Positions 23,132 to 36,183 of a DNA stretch of 64,000 nt are shown here, one piece after another; the stretch's first letter is position 1, and the number at the start of each line of letters is the position of its first letter. The notes beneath the pieces are model-generated. The model was not told where the DNA came from. It searched no databases and was given only the letters and a program-made list of their open reading frames with translations. Made by a program: the position numbers and the translations under genes. The stretch spans positions 472,307-536,306 of the forward strand of contig JAWRVZ010000311.1 in the NCBI GenBank assembly GCA_037043235.1. Direction: 5' to 3'. The stretch is from Rhodeus uyekii. Lineage: Eukaryota; Chordata; Actinopteri; Cypriniformes; Acheilognathidae.

Positions 23132-25964
23132 TTGTGGCGAAGATTCGGAAATCCATTGCCGCTTGTATAAATATTCTTTTTCTTATTTTGTGCATATATT
23201 ATGAAAAAATCTAAGTAAATGGTGTATACATATACTATTTACTGCCTGTGCAAGAAAAAGTCAATGTTTGTATTTCAATGGGTGTAGCTTGTCATTTCAT
23301 GCAGGAGGACACATTATGGCCATATTCCAGGATGATAATTTCATCAAATAATTTTCACACATGAATCGGCACCTCTGAGTCCAGAGCTTAAATCTATTGA
23401 AAGTCTTTGGGATGTGCTGGAGGAGATTCATGATTCATGCCACTCGTGATGGAAATCTCATTTATTTCTATTTATGGAATATGAGCATGATGTGTATTCC
23501 TACGTGAAAAGCTACACATTCCATCAGTTGCGATTTAGAATAACTTGCCAAACACATGTTATGCTAGAGTCGTAATAATGAAAAAAGCAACAATGGTCCA
23601 ATCATAGACTCTTACGCATTTGCCTGTTTGAATCCAAACAGCAGCTTTTTTTTTGGTTTTGGCTGGGCGGTGTATATTCACACACACACAAAATTGTTTT
23701 TAATAATAACAATAAAGTAATATTTTAAATTTGTTATTATCATGTATTATTATATTTTTGTAGGGATGATGTATTTATATTTATGTACTACATAAATAAG
23801 TTATATATAATTGTATTATTATTTATACAATATTTTACAAAAAAAGCAAGAATAGAAAATATTGATCTTTTTGTCATGTCTGCTACAGTTTTCTTTTCTA
23901 CAGTTTAATATGTCTTAATCCAAAAATACAACAAATTTCTTTCTCTTTCTTTTTTTTCAGGCCAGCTTCTTTAGTTGTCGCAGACTTCGGTTGTGGAGAC
24001 TGTAAAATTGCGCGGAGTGTAAAGAATAAAGTGCACTCTTTTGATTTGGCTCCGGTTTGTGATCTTGCCACTGCATGCGACATGGCAAAAGTAAGTTATT
24101 ATAGTATTAAAGCTTTGATTTGTAATGCAACTAATGTATTAAACGCAGCACTGTTTATTACTCTTTCGCAGGTCCCTCTTCGGGATTCTACAGTGGATAT
24201 CGCTGTTTTCTGTCTTTCTCTGATGGGGACAAATCTGGGAGAATTTTTGGCAGAAGCAAACAGAGTCCTGGTCATGGGGTAACTGTCTTATATTATTAAT
24301 GTGAATAATTCCTTTCAAAGGTTTTTTTTTAAATCCCAAACCATTGTGTGTCTAGGTATTTGCCCATATATAACCTCTTTTTCTCTTTTCACAGGGGTGT
24401 TCTTAAAATTGCTGAAGTGGCCAGTAGATTTGAAAACGTGCGTTCGTTCATTGGTGCTCTGTCAAGTCTGGGCTTCAAGATAGTCAATAAGGTAATGTGC
24501 TGTTTATTCCAGTAAATGTACAGTGCTGTTCAAAGTTTAGGGTCAGTAAGATTTGTATTTAAAGCCATTTATTCAGTAAGGATGCATTCAATTGATCAAA
24601 AGTGACTGTAAAGACATTTAAAATGTTCAAAAAGCTTTCTAATAAAAAATAAATGCTTTTTTTTTCGTAACTTTGCATTCATCAAAGAATCCTGAAAAAA
24701 ATGTCTTGTGGTTTCCACAAAAATATTAAGCAGCACAACTGTTTACAACATTGATAATAATAATAAATGTTTTTTGAGAAGCAAATCCATTTATTAGAAT
24801 CGTGTGACACTGAAGACTGGAGGAAAAATGCTGAAAATTCAGCTTTGCATCACAGGAATAAATTATATTTTAAAATATATTCAAATAGAACATCATTATT
24901 TTATATTGTTTTAATATTTCACAATATTACTGTATTTAAATAAAAGCAGCAATGAGACTTTTAAAGAGTCTTTTTAAAGAGACAAAAAAATCTGAATTAT
25001 TCTCAGCTTATGAACTGTAAATGTATATTTGTCTCTTGGTATTATTTAAAAAAATGGTTTAAGAATACTTCAGTGTTTGTACCATAACATATTTTGTTCA
25101 CTTAAGGGTTTTTCACAGTTTTAAAAATCTTTCCAAATGTAAGAGAATAGCAGAGTTCACACCACAACTGTTATGATTATGAAACAGAGGAATGATATCG
25201 TTGGGATCACTTTAAGAATTTTTTTTCTCCATCTGATGAATGATTAAAACATTGACAGCCAATTAGAATCCACCGTACTTTAAAGAGCAAGAGCATTTAA
25301 AGCGTCAGGCGACATAACTGCAGTACATGCTCAGAATAAACACAACTTTGTGCGTCTTGTGTAAATCTCTCCTTATTTTCGCAGATCCATGTGATCGTTT
25401 TGACAACGTTGTGATCTGTATGTGAGAAACGCAAAGGAAAAACATTTCCATTTTTAGTGCATCGTTGTCGTGTAAATATACATTAATCGTTAGATGAACT
25501 CATTAACATTTTCTGCAGACTTACTGTTAAAAAACACGCAAACAATAAAGAACTGCTGTCAAAAACCTATCCAATCATTAGAATAATCTCCTTAATGACC
25601 ACAAATGACTGTTAGTTGCTGGTCTAATGCTGTATTAGGGATGGAAAGTCAGGCCAACTGTGCAGGATTGTGCTGTTCTGCAAGTATGTAAATCAGTAAT
25701 GGAATATATTAACAACCGCACTAACATAAAGTGTTCTACTTCCACAGCTTTTCAGTAAAATAATGGAGATTGCAACAGATCATTTTATTGATCAAAATGT
25801 AGCTTTAATTGATTAAATAATGAATGCTATTTCCACTTATTTTTCTCTAGGATACACAAAACAGCCACTTCTACTCTTTTGAATTCATAAAGACAGGAAA
25901 AGCACCAGAGAATGCGAAGAAAGCCGGACTTCAGCTGAAACCTTGCCTGTACAAGAAACGATAA
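21451..25964 (+). CDS. rrp8: Ribosomal RNA-processing protein 8 (nucleomethylin), 7 coding exons
   Basis: RRP8 is a nucleolar Rossmann-fold methyltransferase. In yeast and mammals it makes an m1A modification in large-subunit rRNA, and in mammals it also joins an rDNA-silencing complex. Exons: 21451-21534, 21610-21874, 21954-22839, 23961-24090, 24172-24278, 24395-24491 and 25851-25964. They sum to 1683 nt (560 residues plus stop; mammalian forms are about 450-460). The extra length is in a Lys-rich N-terminal half (residues 30-340). The conserved C-terminal part starts near residue 345 and includes LEAARFRYINELLYT, the SAM-binding motif I VVADFGCGDCKIA, AVFCLSLMGTNLGEFL, ANRVL and the C-terminal GLQLKPCLYKKR. 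The donor of exon 3 overlaps an in-frame TGA, so retention of that intron would end the protein just before the SAM site. Confidence 0.95.
22110..22330 (+). repeat. rrp8: In-frame tandem repeat within rrp8 exon 3
   Basis: Two imperfect copies of a segment of about 38 codons: VEDANAKKEPLVQTQDIKKS followed by VGDANVKKEPFSQTQDLKES, each trailed by a KxQKQKSxKxK-type basic run. The reading frame is kept. The repeat partly accounts for the long N-terminal basic region. Confidence 0.75.
23038..23188. repeat. Foldback with an (AT)n(AC)n loop in the rrp8 intron
   Basis: The left arm (about 23038-23100) and right arm (23131-23188) are near-perfect reverse complements over about 58 bases, sharing ATATTTATACAAGCGGCAAT and GGATTTCCGAATCTTC. 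They differ by one substitution and one short insertion. The loop is purely AT and AC dinucleotides. Confidence 0.85.
23290..23460 (+). mobile_element. Second, shorter Tc1/mariner transposase fragment
   Basis: A frame-broken stretch translates to segments resembling the Tc1 C-terminal region (PLSPELKSIESLGDVLEEIH). Several stops and shifts are present. It lies in rrp8 intron 3 and is a degenerate relic. Confidence 0.45.
24515..24990 (+). repeat. Dispersed cyprinid repeat B, copy 2 (rrp8 intron)
   Basis: The longest copy: GTGCTGTTCAAAGTTTAGGG at the start, then CAAAGAATCCTGAAAAAAAT, TTCCACAAAAATATTAAGCA, GACACTGAAGACTGGAG and GCTTTGCATCACAGGAATAA. Reverse-oriented copies lie at 3495-3740 and 51280-51635. 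It is non-coding and its class is unknown to me. Confidence 0.75.
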
Positions 25965-27119
25965 CTGTACATAAAGTAAATGTTTTGCTTCTATGGTTGG
26001 ACTCTGTATGAAAGTTTTATCAGCAATAATTCAGTTTAAGTCCAGGGTCGAATCTCCTCTTAACATTGTATTTGTATGATTTACAAAACTATGTAACAGG
26101 AACACATTTTAAGTATATGTGGTTTAATGTGATATTCTAAGAATTTAGTTCTTTGTGAAAACTGTATTTGTTATATACCTGCTTATGTTTGATTTAAGCT
26201 TGTACCTGAAAAACAGACTAAATACGTATTTAAATTTGTCAAGTATTTTATTGTTACAAGTATATAAACATTTTACAGCAGAACATCAACAACACATGGG
26301 AAGACCAGTCGTCATTCACACAAAGACTGTGAAGGAAGTAAAATATAAGTACCGGTAGTAGAAATCAGACTGGACAATTTTTCTAGTAGGTCCGTACCAG
26401 GTTATTTTTGATTCCCCGCTATATACTGCACAGTCACCAGAGGGTGCTACATTGTTACAGATTCAAGCAGTTTGTGCACTAGAAGTCCAACTTGAATTGA
26501 AACAAGATAAAAGCCACAAAACAGACATTTAAAATATAGGTCTGTGTAAATCAGATCAAAGTAACAATCTAAAAAGATAGTAAAAAATTTATTACAAATA
26601 CGCTCATTTTATTAAAAGCAATGCTTTTTAATGATCATACTAGTTGCTGAATAATGCTGAAAGTAATACCAAGCTACTTAAATCTTGGACTTCTGTGTGC
26701 GTAATTAAGGAGTAAGGACAAATACATCAAGAACACTGATGTAAACCAACTGCAATGTAAATATACAGTGGTGTCCAAAAGACTAAGCGAAATTCCCACG
26801 TTAATCATTTCTCTTCATTACCAGTTATATTCATTTGAATGTGATCAAATCGTTTAATCTTGATTTTTCACATCTAACATGAAAGTTTATGTTTAAATAT
26901 GTGTGTGTGTGTGTGTATACACAGACACTTATTATGTAAACAAACTTACGGTAGATGTTTTGTGTTTGATGGTATTAATCATGATTAATAATTATTTTAA
27001 ATGCAAATTAATGTTTTTTTTTTTTTTTGAGGTATGTTTCCCTTTTTGAAAGCATGGCCTGAACTCCACAAGTATGTGCAAAATCTGAAATATTACCTGC
27101 ATAAAACTCAACCGGAGAG
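25965..27119. other. Convergent 3' ends of rrp8 and the IgSF gene
   Basis: rrp8 and the Ig gene run tail-to-tail across this 1.15 kb. A minus-strand AATAAA (TTTATT, 26588-26593) could end the Ig transcript, which would give it a 3' UTR of about 540 nt; another candidate is at 26245-26250. I found no canonical AATAAA for rrp8 close to its stop codon. A short TG/TA microsatellite lies at 26898-26920. No additional gene is visible. Confidence 0.45.
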
Positions 27120-30100
27120 TCACACAGTGCTTTTAACATCAAAAACAATGGAATAATGCGGCCCAGGCTCGCCTGTGAACGCCGTCCTCTCTGGGCAGCG
27201 AGGGTCCTGCATTAGAGCTGCTAGAGATTCGCGCTCTTTCCTGTTTTTCTTTTTTAAACAAAAAAATAATAAAAGAAATTAAATACTTGATTTATATTAT
27301 CCATTAATATCTTATTAGACAAACTAATCAAATAAAACTTCTAATTACCTTTTGTGATGAGTGATTTTTCCCACTTTTACTAGAAAGAAACAACAGTTGG
27401 ATAAGACGTTATTTTATATAGGTCAGTTTATCTCAACAACAAAAGAAACCGATTTTAAAAAAATCACTTTTGCAATTTCAATTGACATCATCAGTCTACC
27501 ACTGAGGCATGTTTATGTCTTGTGAGTGGTAGATGTGGTTTTCTTCTGCCAGCCTGCGCAAGCCACCACATCCTGTTTATGAACACCATGCATGTTATTG
27601 GTCTAGGTAATCTACCTGGCTTCCTGTTTGCCTCCACTGATCTCACCTGTATGGTAACAGCCCTCCCCCCCTCAAAAAAATACACACAGTCTAAAAAACC
27701 TAATTGATTGTACCTAAGCTTGTTAGAAAGAGGCTCTACTCACCAGAGGACACACAAAACGATGATCAAGACGAGGGCCAATGCAGTGGCTGACGCGAAG
27801 CAGGTGGTGATTAATATCACTGCGGAGAATCAAACAGAACTCTGAGAATTGTAATTCGCAGCACATCTACAGTGGATGCTCCCAGTATTGATGATCTAGG
27901 CTAGGACTGATATGTGCAAAACTCACTTTGTTGAGTCTCTTCGCTAGTCACATCCACACGAATGAAAACTTTAGCCATGTGGTGCTGGTACGAGACGTGG
28001 CATATGTACAGTCCTGCATCCAGTTCAGACACTTGTTCTGTAAAAACCAATGCCATGCCAACAGTGTGTGCTGCTGATCCGTCCTCCCTGGGATAAGAAC
28101 AATTCAGAGGCATGGCCTTTTTGATATACACTCTAAAAAAAATGGTGCTATATAGCACTAAAAGTGGTTCTTTGGCTCGTAATCATAGGGGAACCATTTT
28201 TAGTGCTATATAGCACCAAATGGTGCTACAAAGAACCATTATGAGGTGCCATATAGTACCTGGTGCTATATGGCACCTCATAATGGTTTTTTGTAGCACC
28301 ATTTTTAAAGCTGTTTCCTCTTTATTAAAGCATGCATGACTCAACATACCTGTAACATGTTGTCTTGTAACGTGACACGTTTCCGTGGACTCTGAGAAGT
28401 ACCTTCTGATTAGAGAGGTTTTCTTGCAATTCTAATCGATGCTCATGCTGGCCGTGACTTCTGCGAGTAAGTGTGGTTTTGTTCACAACCTCAATAGATG
28501 AGATAGCTGAGTGGAAGAAACAGCAGATTGCATTCAGCAAATAAAATACGCTTACTGAATGAACAGCCAGACATCACGTCAATCAACTTTTTTTTTTAGT
28601 TAAGAAACACTTACAGTATTTTGGAACACGAATCGCCCGCCTCTCATCCCTGCCTAGCTTGTCCTGGATCAGACATATCAGATCCTTCCCCTCATACTGA
28701 CTGAGTTGAAATTCATAAGTTGAATTGACTTCTACTTTAATTCCGTCGCACTTGCCGAACTCAGCAGTTGCCTGAATTGCGGTGTCTTCATCAGGCAGGA
28801 CCCAGGAGATGTTGGGTTTCACACCATCGCCGCTGTACTCGCACACAGCATGCCAATTATGAGTGTGTCTCTCTTCGCCCACAAACACGCGGCTTGCAGA
28901 TGGACCTAATATCAAAGAGGTTTACATTACTTATTGATGTATCGGCCTGTGCTTCCACTATAATTCACATTGCACCGTCAGACGCCGACCAATGGCAACA
29001 GACACATTAGCACAGGTTTTGTGTTACTTCAGTAGCCGTCTGCTGGTGTTGGTCAGCGCTTGTTCTCATCAATTGAACATGTTTAATTGTCACTTGTCGG
29101 TTGTGGAATGTCTGAGATAAGAGTTACTGTCCATGTTGGTCGGCGTCTGTTGATGCAGTGTGAGTAGGCCTTTAAAGTCAGAATGAAATTCACCCATCTA
29201 TTGTCTAAATGCATGTTATTGATCTTAAAGTGAACAGTTTATCCATGCATATAGATTTTTTGGCCTCCTTCTTTTGCTCAAGAGTAATATATTCAATAAA
29301 CAGAACCAAGGTCTGTCCTATATATATATTTTTTTTTATTCACACAGATTTACACCACAATAGGAAACACCAAAATATTTATATTTCCCATATTTGTTGG
29401 CTTTTTTTGTCACAGTGCGACTTAAGGAATATCCCAGGTTTGAGACAGGTTAAGTTCAATTGACTGAATTTATAGTATAATGTTGATTATCACAAACAAA
29501 ATATTTGGCACAATGGCAGTGAATAGGACCAATTTTGCTAAGATATTTACATTAATTCTTGTCAAATTTGTTGGAAATTATTTCTGTGGTCATTTTAAAA
29601 TGTAAAATTTATGGCAATTTATTTCACACTAAAATCTATATGTTAACACGCATGTAGTTTACATCTTGTGTATTCTAAGATTTATAGATTGTCCCATTGT
29701 AAGTACAGTAAGTGCCTCACTGTAATCCAGATTTTTGGAAAGACAAGTCACAATTCATTTGAATGGTAATTAACATTTGAGTGGTAATGTCTTTAAATTC
29801 AAGAAATAAGCAGCAATGTAGACAAACTGGCATAGTTGGACAGTGATATACTGTACAGACAGTGACATTTAGGTCACATTTAAAATATATGAATGGTTTG
29901 ACATTTAGTTTCCTAATGCAATCAAATTGATGCATTTCAAAGTATGGCTCAAGTAGGGTTAAGGGGTTAATGAAATAATAAAACTTACCTAAGGATGGGA
30001 GTTCAATGGTCTTGTTCTCTGGTTTCTCTAACCCTTGAATCTCGACCGCACAGGTCACGTTGCATCCGGCATGTGAGTAAATAGGAATATGTGCCACACT

Positions 30101-33100
30101 TTCAGCAGCAACCATATGACTATGCTGAAAGTCTGGCTGACTCATTACGAACTCATTAGAGCCAATGTCAATGCCATGGCAGTCTACGGTCCAGTTGATG
30201 GCCACTACTGGAGTCTGGCTCTGCACTGAACACACCAGCCATGTGTGTGCAACGCCACTGTCCCATTTAATACTAGACTGCAAGGTTATATTTGGTGGTG
30301 CTGTAAAAAAGACCAAAAATGATAAACTACTTTGTCAGAATGTTTGATAGCTGTTATAAAACCTAGTCTGTCTGTCTATTTATCTATTTGTTGATTGTTC
30401 CTTCCATCTATCTATCTATCTATCTATCACACATCCCATCCATCCATCTATCTATCCATCTTTCTGTCTGTCTAACCATCTGTCTGTCGTTCTGTTCATC
30501 TATCCATCCATTCATGTTGATTGTTCCTTCCATCTATCTATCAATCATAGATACCATCCATCCATCAATCTATCATTCTTCATCTATACATTGTTCTGTT
30601 CATCCATCCATCCATGCATTCATTTACCTTCTTCAAAAACAGTAGTCAAGGTGTTTTTAACAGTTTGTGTATGTCAAATTTGGTATTCTGGTCTCTGAAT
30701 TTTAATTACATTCCATTTCGAATAACAATTTTGCATCCTGTTTGCTACAATAATTCAAATTCAGGAGCTAATTTTTTAAAGGCATTAGGTTCAGAATGGT
30801 GCACAACCCTTTTACATTTTATCATCTAGAACTTATAAAGAGGCATTGTTTATGATGACTGTAGTCATCAGTGTCTTACCACAAACAGGAAGAGCAATCT
30901 GCCGTCTCTCTTTCTCCATGAAAGCAGGATGGTCGACTACACACTCAGCCACATATTCGCGTGCCAAGCAGACGGGCACAGTCAACACACTCTTGACAGA
31001 ATCAGATCCATTATCGGACGTGAAAGACTGAATCATACTATTCATCTCTTGTGAAATGACCCAGGACACGTTTGCAGTGGGAACAGCATTGAAGGCCAAA
31101 CACTCAATCTGAATGTAATCTGAATTCTCTACTAAAGTCACACTGATGTTTGGTGGAAATGTAACTAAAAGAAAAACAAGTTAAAAATGTAAATAGAGTT
31201 TAGAATGTGAATAAAGTTTGATGATAAAGTATTATGAAAGCAAATACAGTACCTGGCAATAGCACCTTTGGATTTACTTCAATTGTGAATTGCAAGGAAA
31301 CTTGATGTCTACGGTAAGAAGCCTGGCAGAGATACTGTCCAGCAAGGTGCAGCTGTACAGGTCCTCTGATAAAGATATCACTGCCAAGCATATCCACATC
31401 CTCAGGCAGTGGTTGGCCTTCCCTTGATCAAAAGAAACAAAAGTGCAGAGCAAGCATTTCACAACTTGTCTCAGTGTCTTTATACAGTGGCAAATATACT
31501 AGAATCCAATATGGATGAAATTGACTATAACTATCATTGTGTTGCATCACTGCTTTTTAAATTATTGTTATTATGATTCTACACTCATAATTAATGAGGC
31601 AATAATATTCATACCACCCAAACATATATAAACATCGTACCTGGAACAGTTGATTTTATAACTTGGTACATTGCCCAAAACATTCATTCTGATTGTAATG
31701 CCGACATCCCCCTCCTCAAATGGCAATGAAGTCTGATTCTCACTGTTAATGGCGTAATCAATGTCCTTCAGCTGAAGTGAGGAAAGATCTAGAGGAACAA
31801 GGTTTTAAAAATTAGAGTGCGTTCTACATATGTGTATGTATTCAGTTTATATGGTGCTGGTACTCACAGTAAATTGGCAAAGTGATTGTCCTTGTGTTTA
31901 TGAAAGGGAGAAACATGTAGCCAAAAACACACGAGACATTTTCTCCTTCATAAGGTTCTGATGGGAATCGGTAATAACTGATTACAGAGTCTGGTTTGGA
32001 GTCATTTCCCAGTAAAGGTGGTCTGTTGTTGAATTCAGGCAATCTCCATGTGATATTTGGATGTGGCCTCCCCCCTGTTGCCGTGCAGATGACCTCTTGA
32101 AAGTCTTCTTCACCTTCTTGGACCAGGACAATCTCCATGCTCATAATAGGAGAAACTGTGCCAATAAGAACAGTGGAAGTTCATGAAAAATCCTCTAAGA
32201 GACTATTCTATTTAGAAAACTGAGAAGCGTATCTGTTAGCATAATCTTAAGGTTAAACAAGCTGACATTTGAGTTTTATCAGCTGTTCTGTCTATTTACC
32301 AAGCTGCTGGAGATGCTAACTATAGCTCCAACAAGGACACTTGGTTTAGATGTCATGTTTCAAATAATAACAAAGGGTGAATTCACTAAAAAGTAGTGGC
32401 AGCTTTGTGTGCAGTAGTTCAGTGCAAAACCCTATTCAATAACCACCTGCAATTTTGTTTTGCTAGGTGCTAATAGCACTGATATAGCACAGTCAGTATT
32501 TAAATGAAGCTGTTATTGTTCTTTTCAGGGGCAAACACTATACTACTTTATGTAAATGCTACTTTATATGTAAAATAGGTCTTTATAGATTGTGTCTTGT
32601 ATACAAAAAAGTAGTTTATGAGTTTAAAAAAAGGTAGCCTACTGCAATTAATAGTGCTATTACCGTTAGCATAAGGCAGGAGGTAAACAGAATTTTATGA
32701 AGAGACATTAATGTAGATTTTCTATCAATCATGGCTGCAGTAACTGAAATGATGGAGAACATGAAGTTTCATCCAAGTGAAGTGGGATGTAACATGTACC
32801 TCGATCCCAGTGAAGTGTTTGCTAAAACATGCTAAAAATGCTAACTCTGAGAACAATTCTTGCTCAGTTCACCAGTATTTTAAAGTTTTTTAATATACAT
32901 ATATGCATTATGTGTTCTGTAATGAACTGTAAAAAGCAGAACTACTGACATTTATTCTTTTTAAGTTTTGTTTTCTTTATGAAACACCTCTATGCTGTAG
33001 CTTCAAAGTGTGTGACGTTCGTGGTCAGACAGCTGCTGCAAATATGAAGGTACGACAGGAAACACGTGCAACACTGGCACAAAGTGCAGACAGTACAATA

Positions 33101-36100
33101 CCAACTTGATTTCTCAGTTCTACCTTTTAGGTTTCATACTGAACAAACTCAGCTGATGCACAAGAAAAGAAAAGTAATCTATATTGTCTGACTCCTAATA
33201 GCAATATCTCTTTTGATTACCTGTACCTATCAAAATTGAACTTACCAAATGTGTCCAACTCAATGTTGGCTCTTTCGGGTTCAGTAAAAGCTGGATGCTC
33301 GACCACACAGGTGACAGTGCTTTCATTATTCATAGCTAAGGGGAAGCGTAGTACACTGACTGAACTGTTTGTGCCATTGGAATGAACTGTATTTGTCATG
33401 TTCTCAGAGAAGATGTCATCTCTTGGAAGGGCACCAGAGATCTCCCATCTAATCACAGCGTTGGGCTTGGCACTGGACGCAGAGCAAGTGACAGCATGGT
33501 AGAGGGTCCTGTTCACAACTTCCTTCTTCACAGTTATGTCAATAACAGGCCGAGCTTGGAGACAAAACAGAGATACAGATGAGTTTTGCAGCATCAGGTC
33601 GTCTCAAAATTTGAAATTATCTTCATTTACTTAGCCTTCATGTCATTTCAAACCTGTAGGACTTTTTTTAAGCAGTATACATACATTGTTGCTAGAAAAA
33701 GCTCAAATTACAATGAAAGCGAAGGGTGACTTAAGGTGACATATTTCACTATTACACCTCATATTCATTGCTTGGAAACAGCATCCATACCGTTTTGCAA
33801 AAAAAAAATTTTTTACTCTTGTGTGTGTGTGTGTGTGTGTTTCACAGAGGAAGATACGTAGGTTCAGTATGACATGAGAATGAATAAATTATTTTAATGG
33901 CATTTTTGGTGAACTATTCCTTTAAGAACTATACTCAAATCAGTAACCTAAGTGCACTTAGTAAAATGTAGCATTCTTTTAAAATGAAGCAATTTTTATT
34001 CATACTCACCAATAACTCTAAGAAACATGGTGTCCTTCGTTTCATCATCTTCAGAGTCAAAGACGCATGAATATTCTCCCTCTAGATCGAGACTTGTGAC
34101 GTTCATCTTCACAGTAAGGTTTGTAAGTGATGCCGGGATGTCAAAGTTTTCTTTGTTGAAAGGGGTATTCTGACTGTAGCCTGCCATTTTCTTTGACTTC
34201 TTTGAAGAATACAGACGGTTCCATGAGGAGTACGTGATATTACTCTGTCCAGTGTACAGACAATCCAGGTAGATCTCCTCCCCCAAAATCCCTGTCACTG
34301 TTTGTTTGAGAACCAAGTCTCGGGCCTCTGAATCTATATAAAAAAAGAGAGGGACAAATATTACTCAAAGATTTAACAACAAAGTCCATAATGGTAATCA
34401 TTATTGGCAACAACTAATTTTATGTTGTTGTTTATGTTCACTGTGTCCCCTGCTAACCCCATATATATAAAGCACAGTCGGGGAAGTGCCAGCTCTTGGC
34501 ACTCTTAATAAACTTTGACAGATTTCTTCATTCACGATAGGGCAGCCAACAAAAGGATATCTTGACATATCCATTTAACACTCCCTAACATTTTGTGAAA
34601 TTAATCCTGAGGGGCATATATTATGTAACCCAGAGTAAATTAAGAAACAACATTCTTAAAAGGATAATTCAATCCCCCAAAAAAGAGAACATTTTGTAAT
34701 TTTTTACTCACGCTCATGTGGTTTCAAACCTGAACGACCTTTTTCATTGTGAAATGCAAATGAAACATTTTAAAGAATGTCCTGGCTGCACTTTTACATT
34801 CATTGAAAGTTAATGTGGACTGGGCCTCTCAATATATAAAATAACAATAAGCACCATAAAAATAATGGAGAAATAGAGTTTTGTGTGATATACCACAAAT
34901 CCTCTTAAGTTATACTGAAATTTAAAACATGTCGACTACTTTTTGTGGTGCTCCTGCGTTCTTTTTGCATCTTGTCTATTCGTTGGGATGGAAAAGAGCG
35001 GCCAGCACATTTTTCCAAATATCTCCTTCTCTGTTTCAAAGAAGAAGGAGAGTAAATACATGACAGAATTTTAATTCTGGGTGAACTATAAGGACCATTC
35101 ATAATTTCAAATTGTTCAGAAATGTTACAATTATCTTTAAAAAATGTAAGACATATGCAATATTGCTAACAGGAAGATGCAAAAGGCTCTGATAAAAAAA
35201 AAAAAGTGACATCACAGGCAGCATGCATAGAGTCTGGGATGGAAATTGAGTTGCTTTGCACGAGAGGAAGCAGATGTTTTTGGTTTTTCAAATCACGTGA
35301 CACGACTTTCCAACACAGGCTTTTCACACACATGTCGCATGCTGCTTTAAACCGCACACATGCCACTGCACCTGATTCATCGGCATCTAACCAATTACAT
35401 GCGAACACAATTCTTTGTTCAAAATTACAGCTGTTGAATGCATCAACACTACACTGATTTGATGCAGTTAAAAATCTAGACTAAGAAAACAAAGAAAAAC
35501 ACACACTTTTGCAACAGTCATTTTTAGGTTTTATTCGCTTTATTTTCTGAAGAAGAAAAAAGATCAGCGTCTTGTCTTGTAACTGTACATCTACTCAACA
35601 ATTTAAACCACATTTTTCTTTTTTAAAGAACTTAATCTTTTCTCGGGATCTAATTTCATCAGTACTTCCAAACAAATACAAGCCAGAATTTATTGTTTCC
35701 ATGCCCCATCATTTATTGGTTTCAGAATGTGGTTGTTTCTTCTCAAAAAAGGATGTCTGCCGAAGGACAGTGGAAATGACTAAAGCATAATTTGTGAAAG
35801 AATCTTCATTCACTGCATATGGCTCTTCTCAATGAGCAATAGATAATATCATTATGATAAGCATCACATACTCAAAATGCTTCTATATTAACAGCCAAAG
35901 CTCAAAATAACAATAGCAACAAGTCAAAGAACATGTAAATTTCAAGAAATTACAATATTTTTGGGGGCACAATTGCAGAATTCCTTCCCTTTTCCCCCAT
36001 GAAATGTCTTCTCAGTGTGAACAAAGTAATACAGATTCAAATTATGTCAGGCTGTGTTCACATATTCGTTCAAATGCTTAAAAATTGCCTTATTGTATCC

Positions 36101-36145
36101 AAAAGCAGCCAGCCTATTGTTAAATCCATATTCTGTGAAAAATAT

Positions 36146-36183
<38 letters not shown>

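Noticed and set aside
22883..23170. 95-codon plus-strand open frame after an acceptor-like TTTTTGTAG in rrp8 intron 3
   Set aside because: It runs into the foldback and its microsatellite loop. rrp8 exon 3 joins exon 4 directly in frame (QK|PASLVVADFG), matching the family with no room for an extra exon.
30388..30645. 85-codon plus-strand frame rich in Ser, Ile and His
   Set aside because: Translation of the degenerate tetranucleotide array.
32160..33240. Search for an extra Ig exon in the intron between 33246 and 32155
   Set aside because: No frame with paired cysteines and flanking phase-1 splice sites was found, and the two exons already join in phase.
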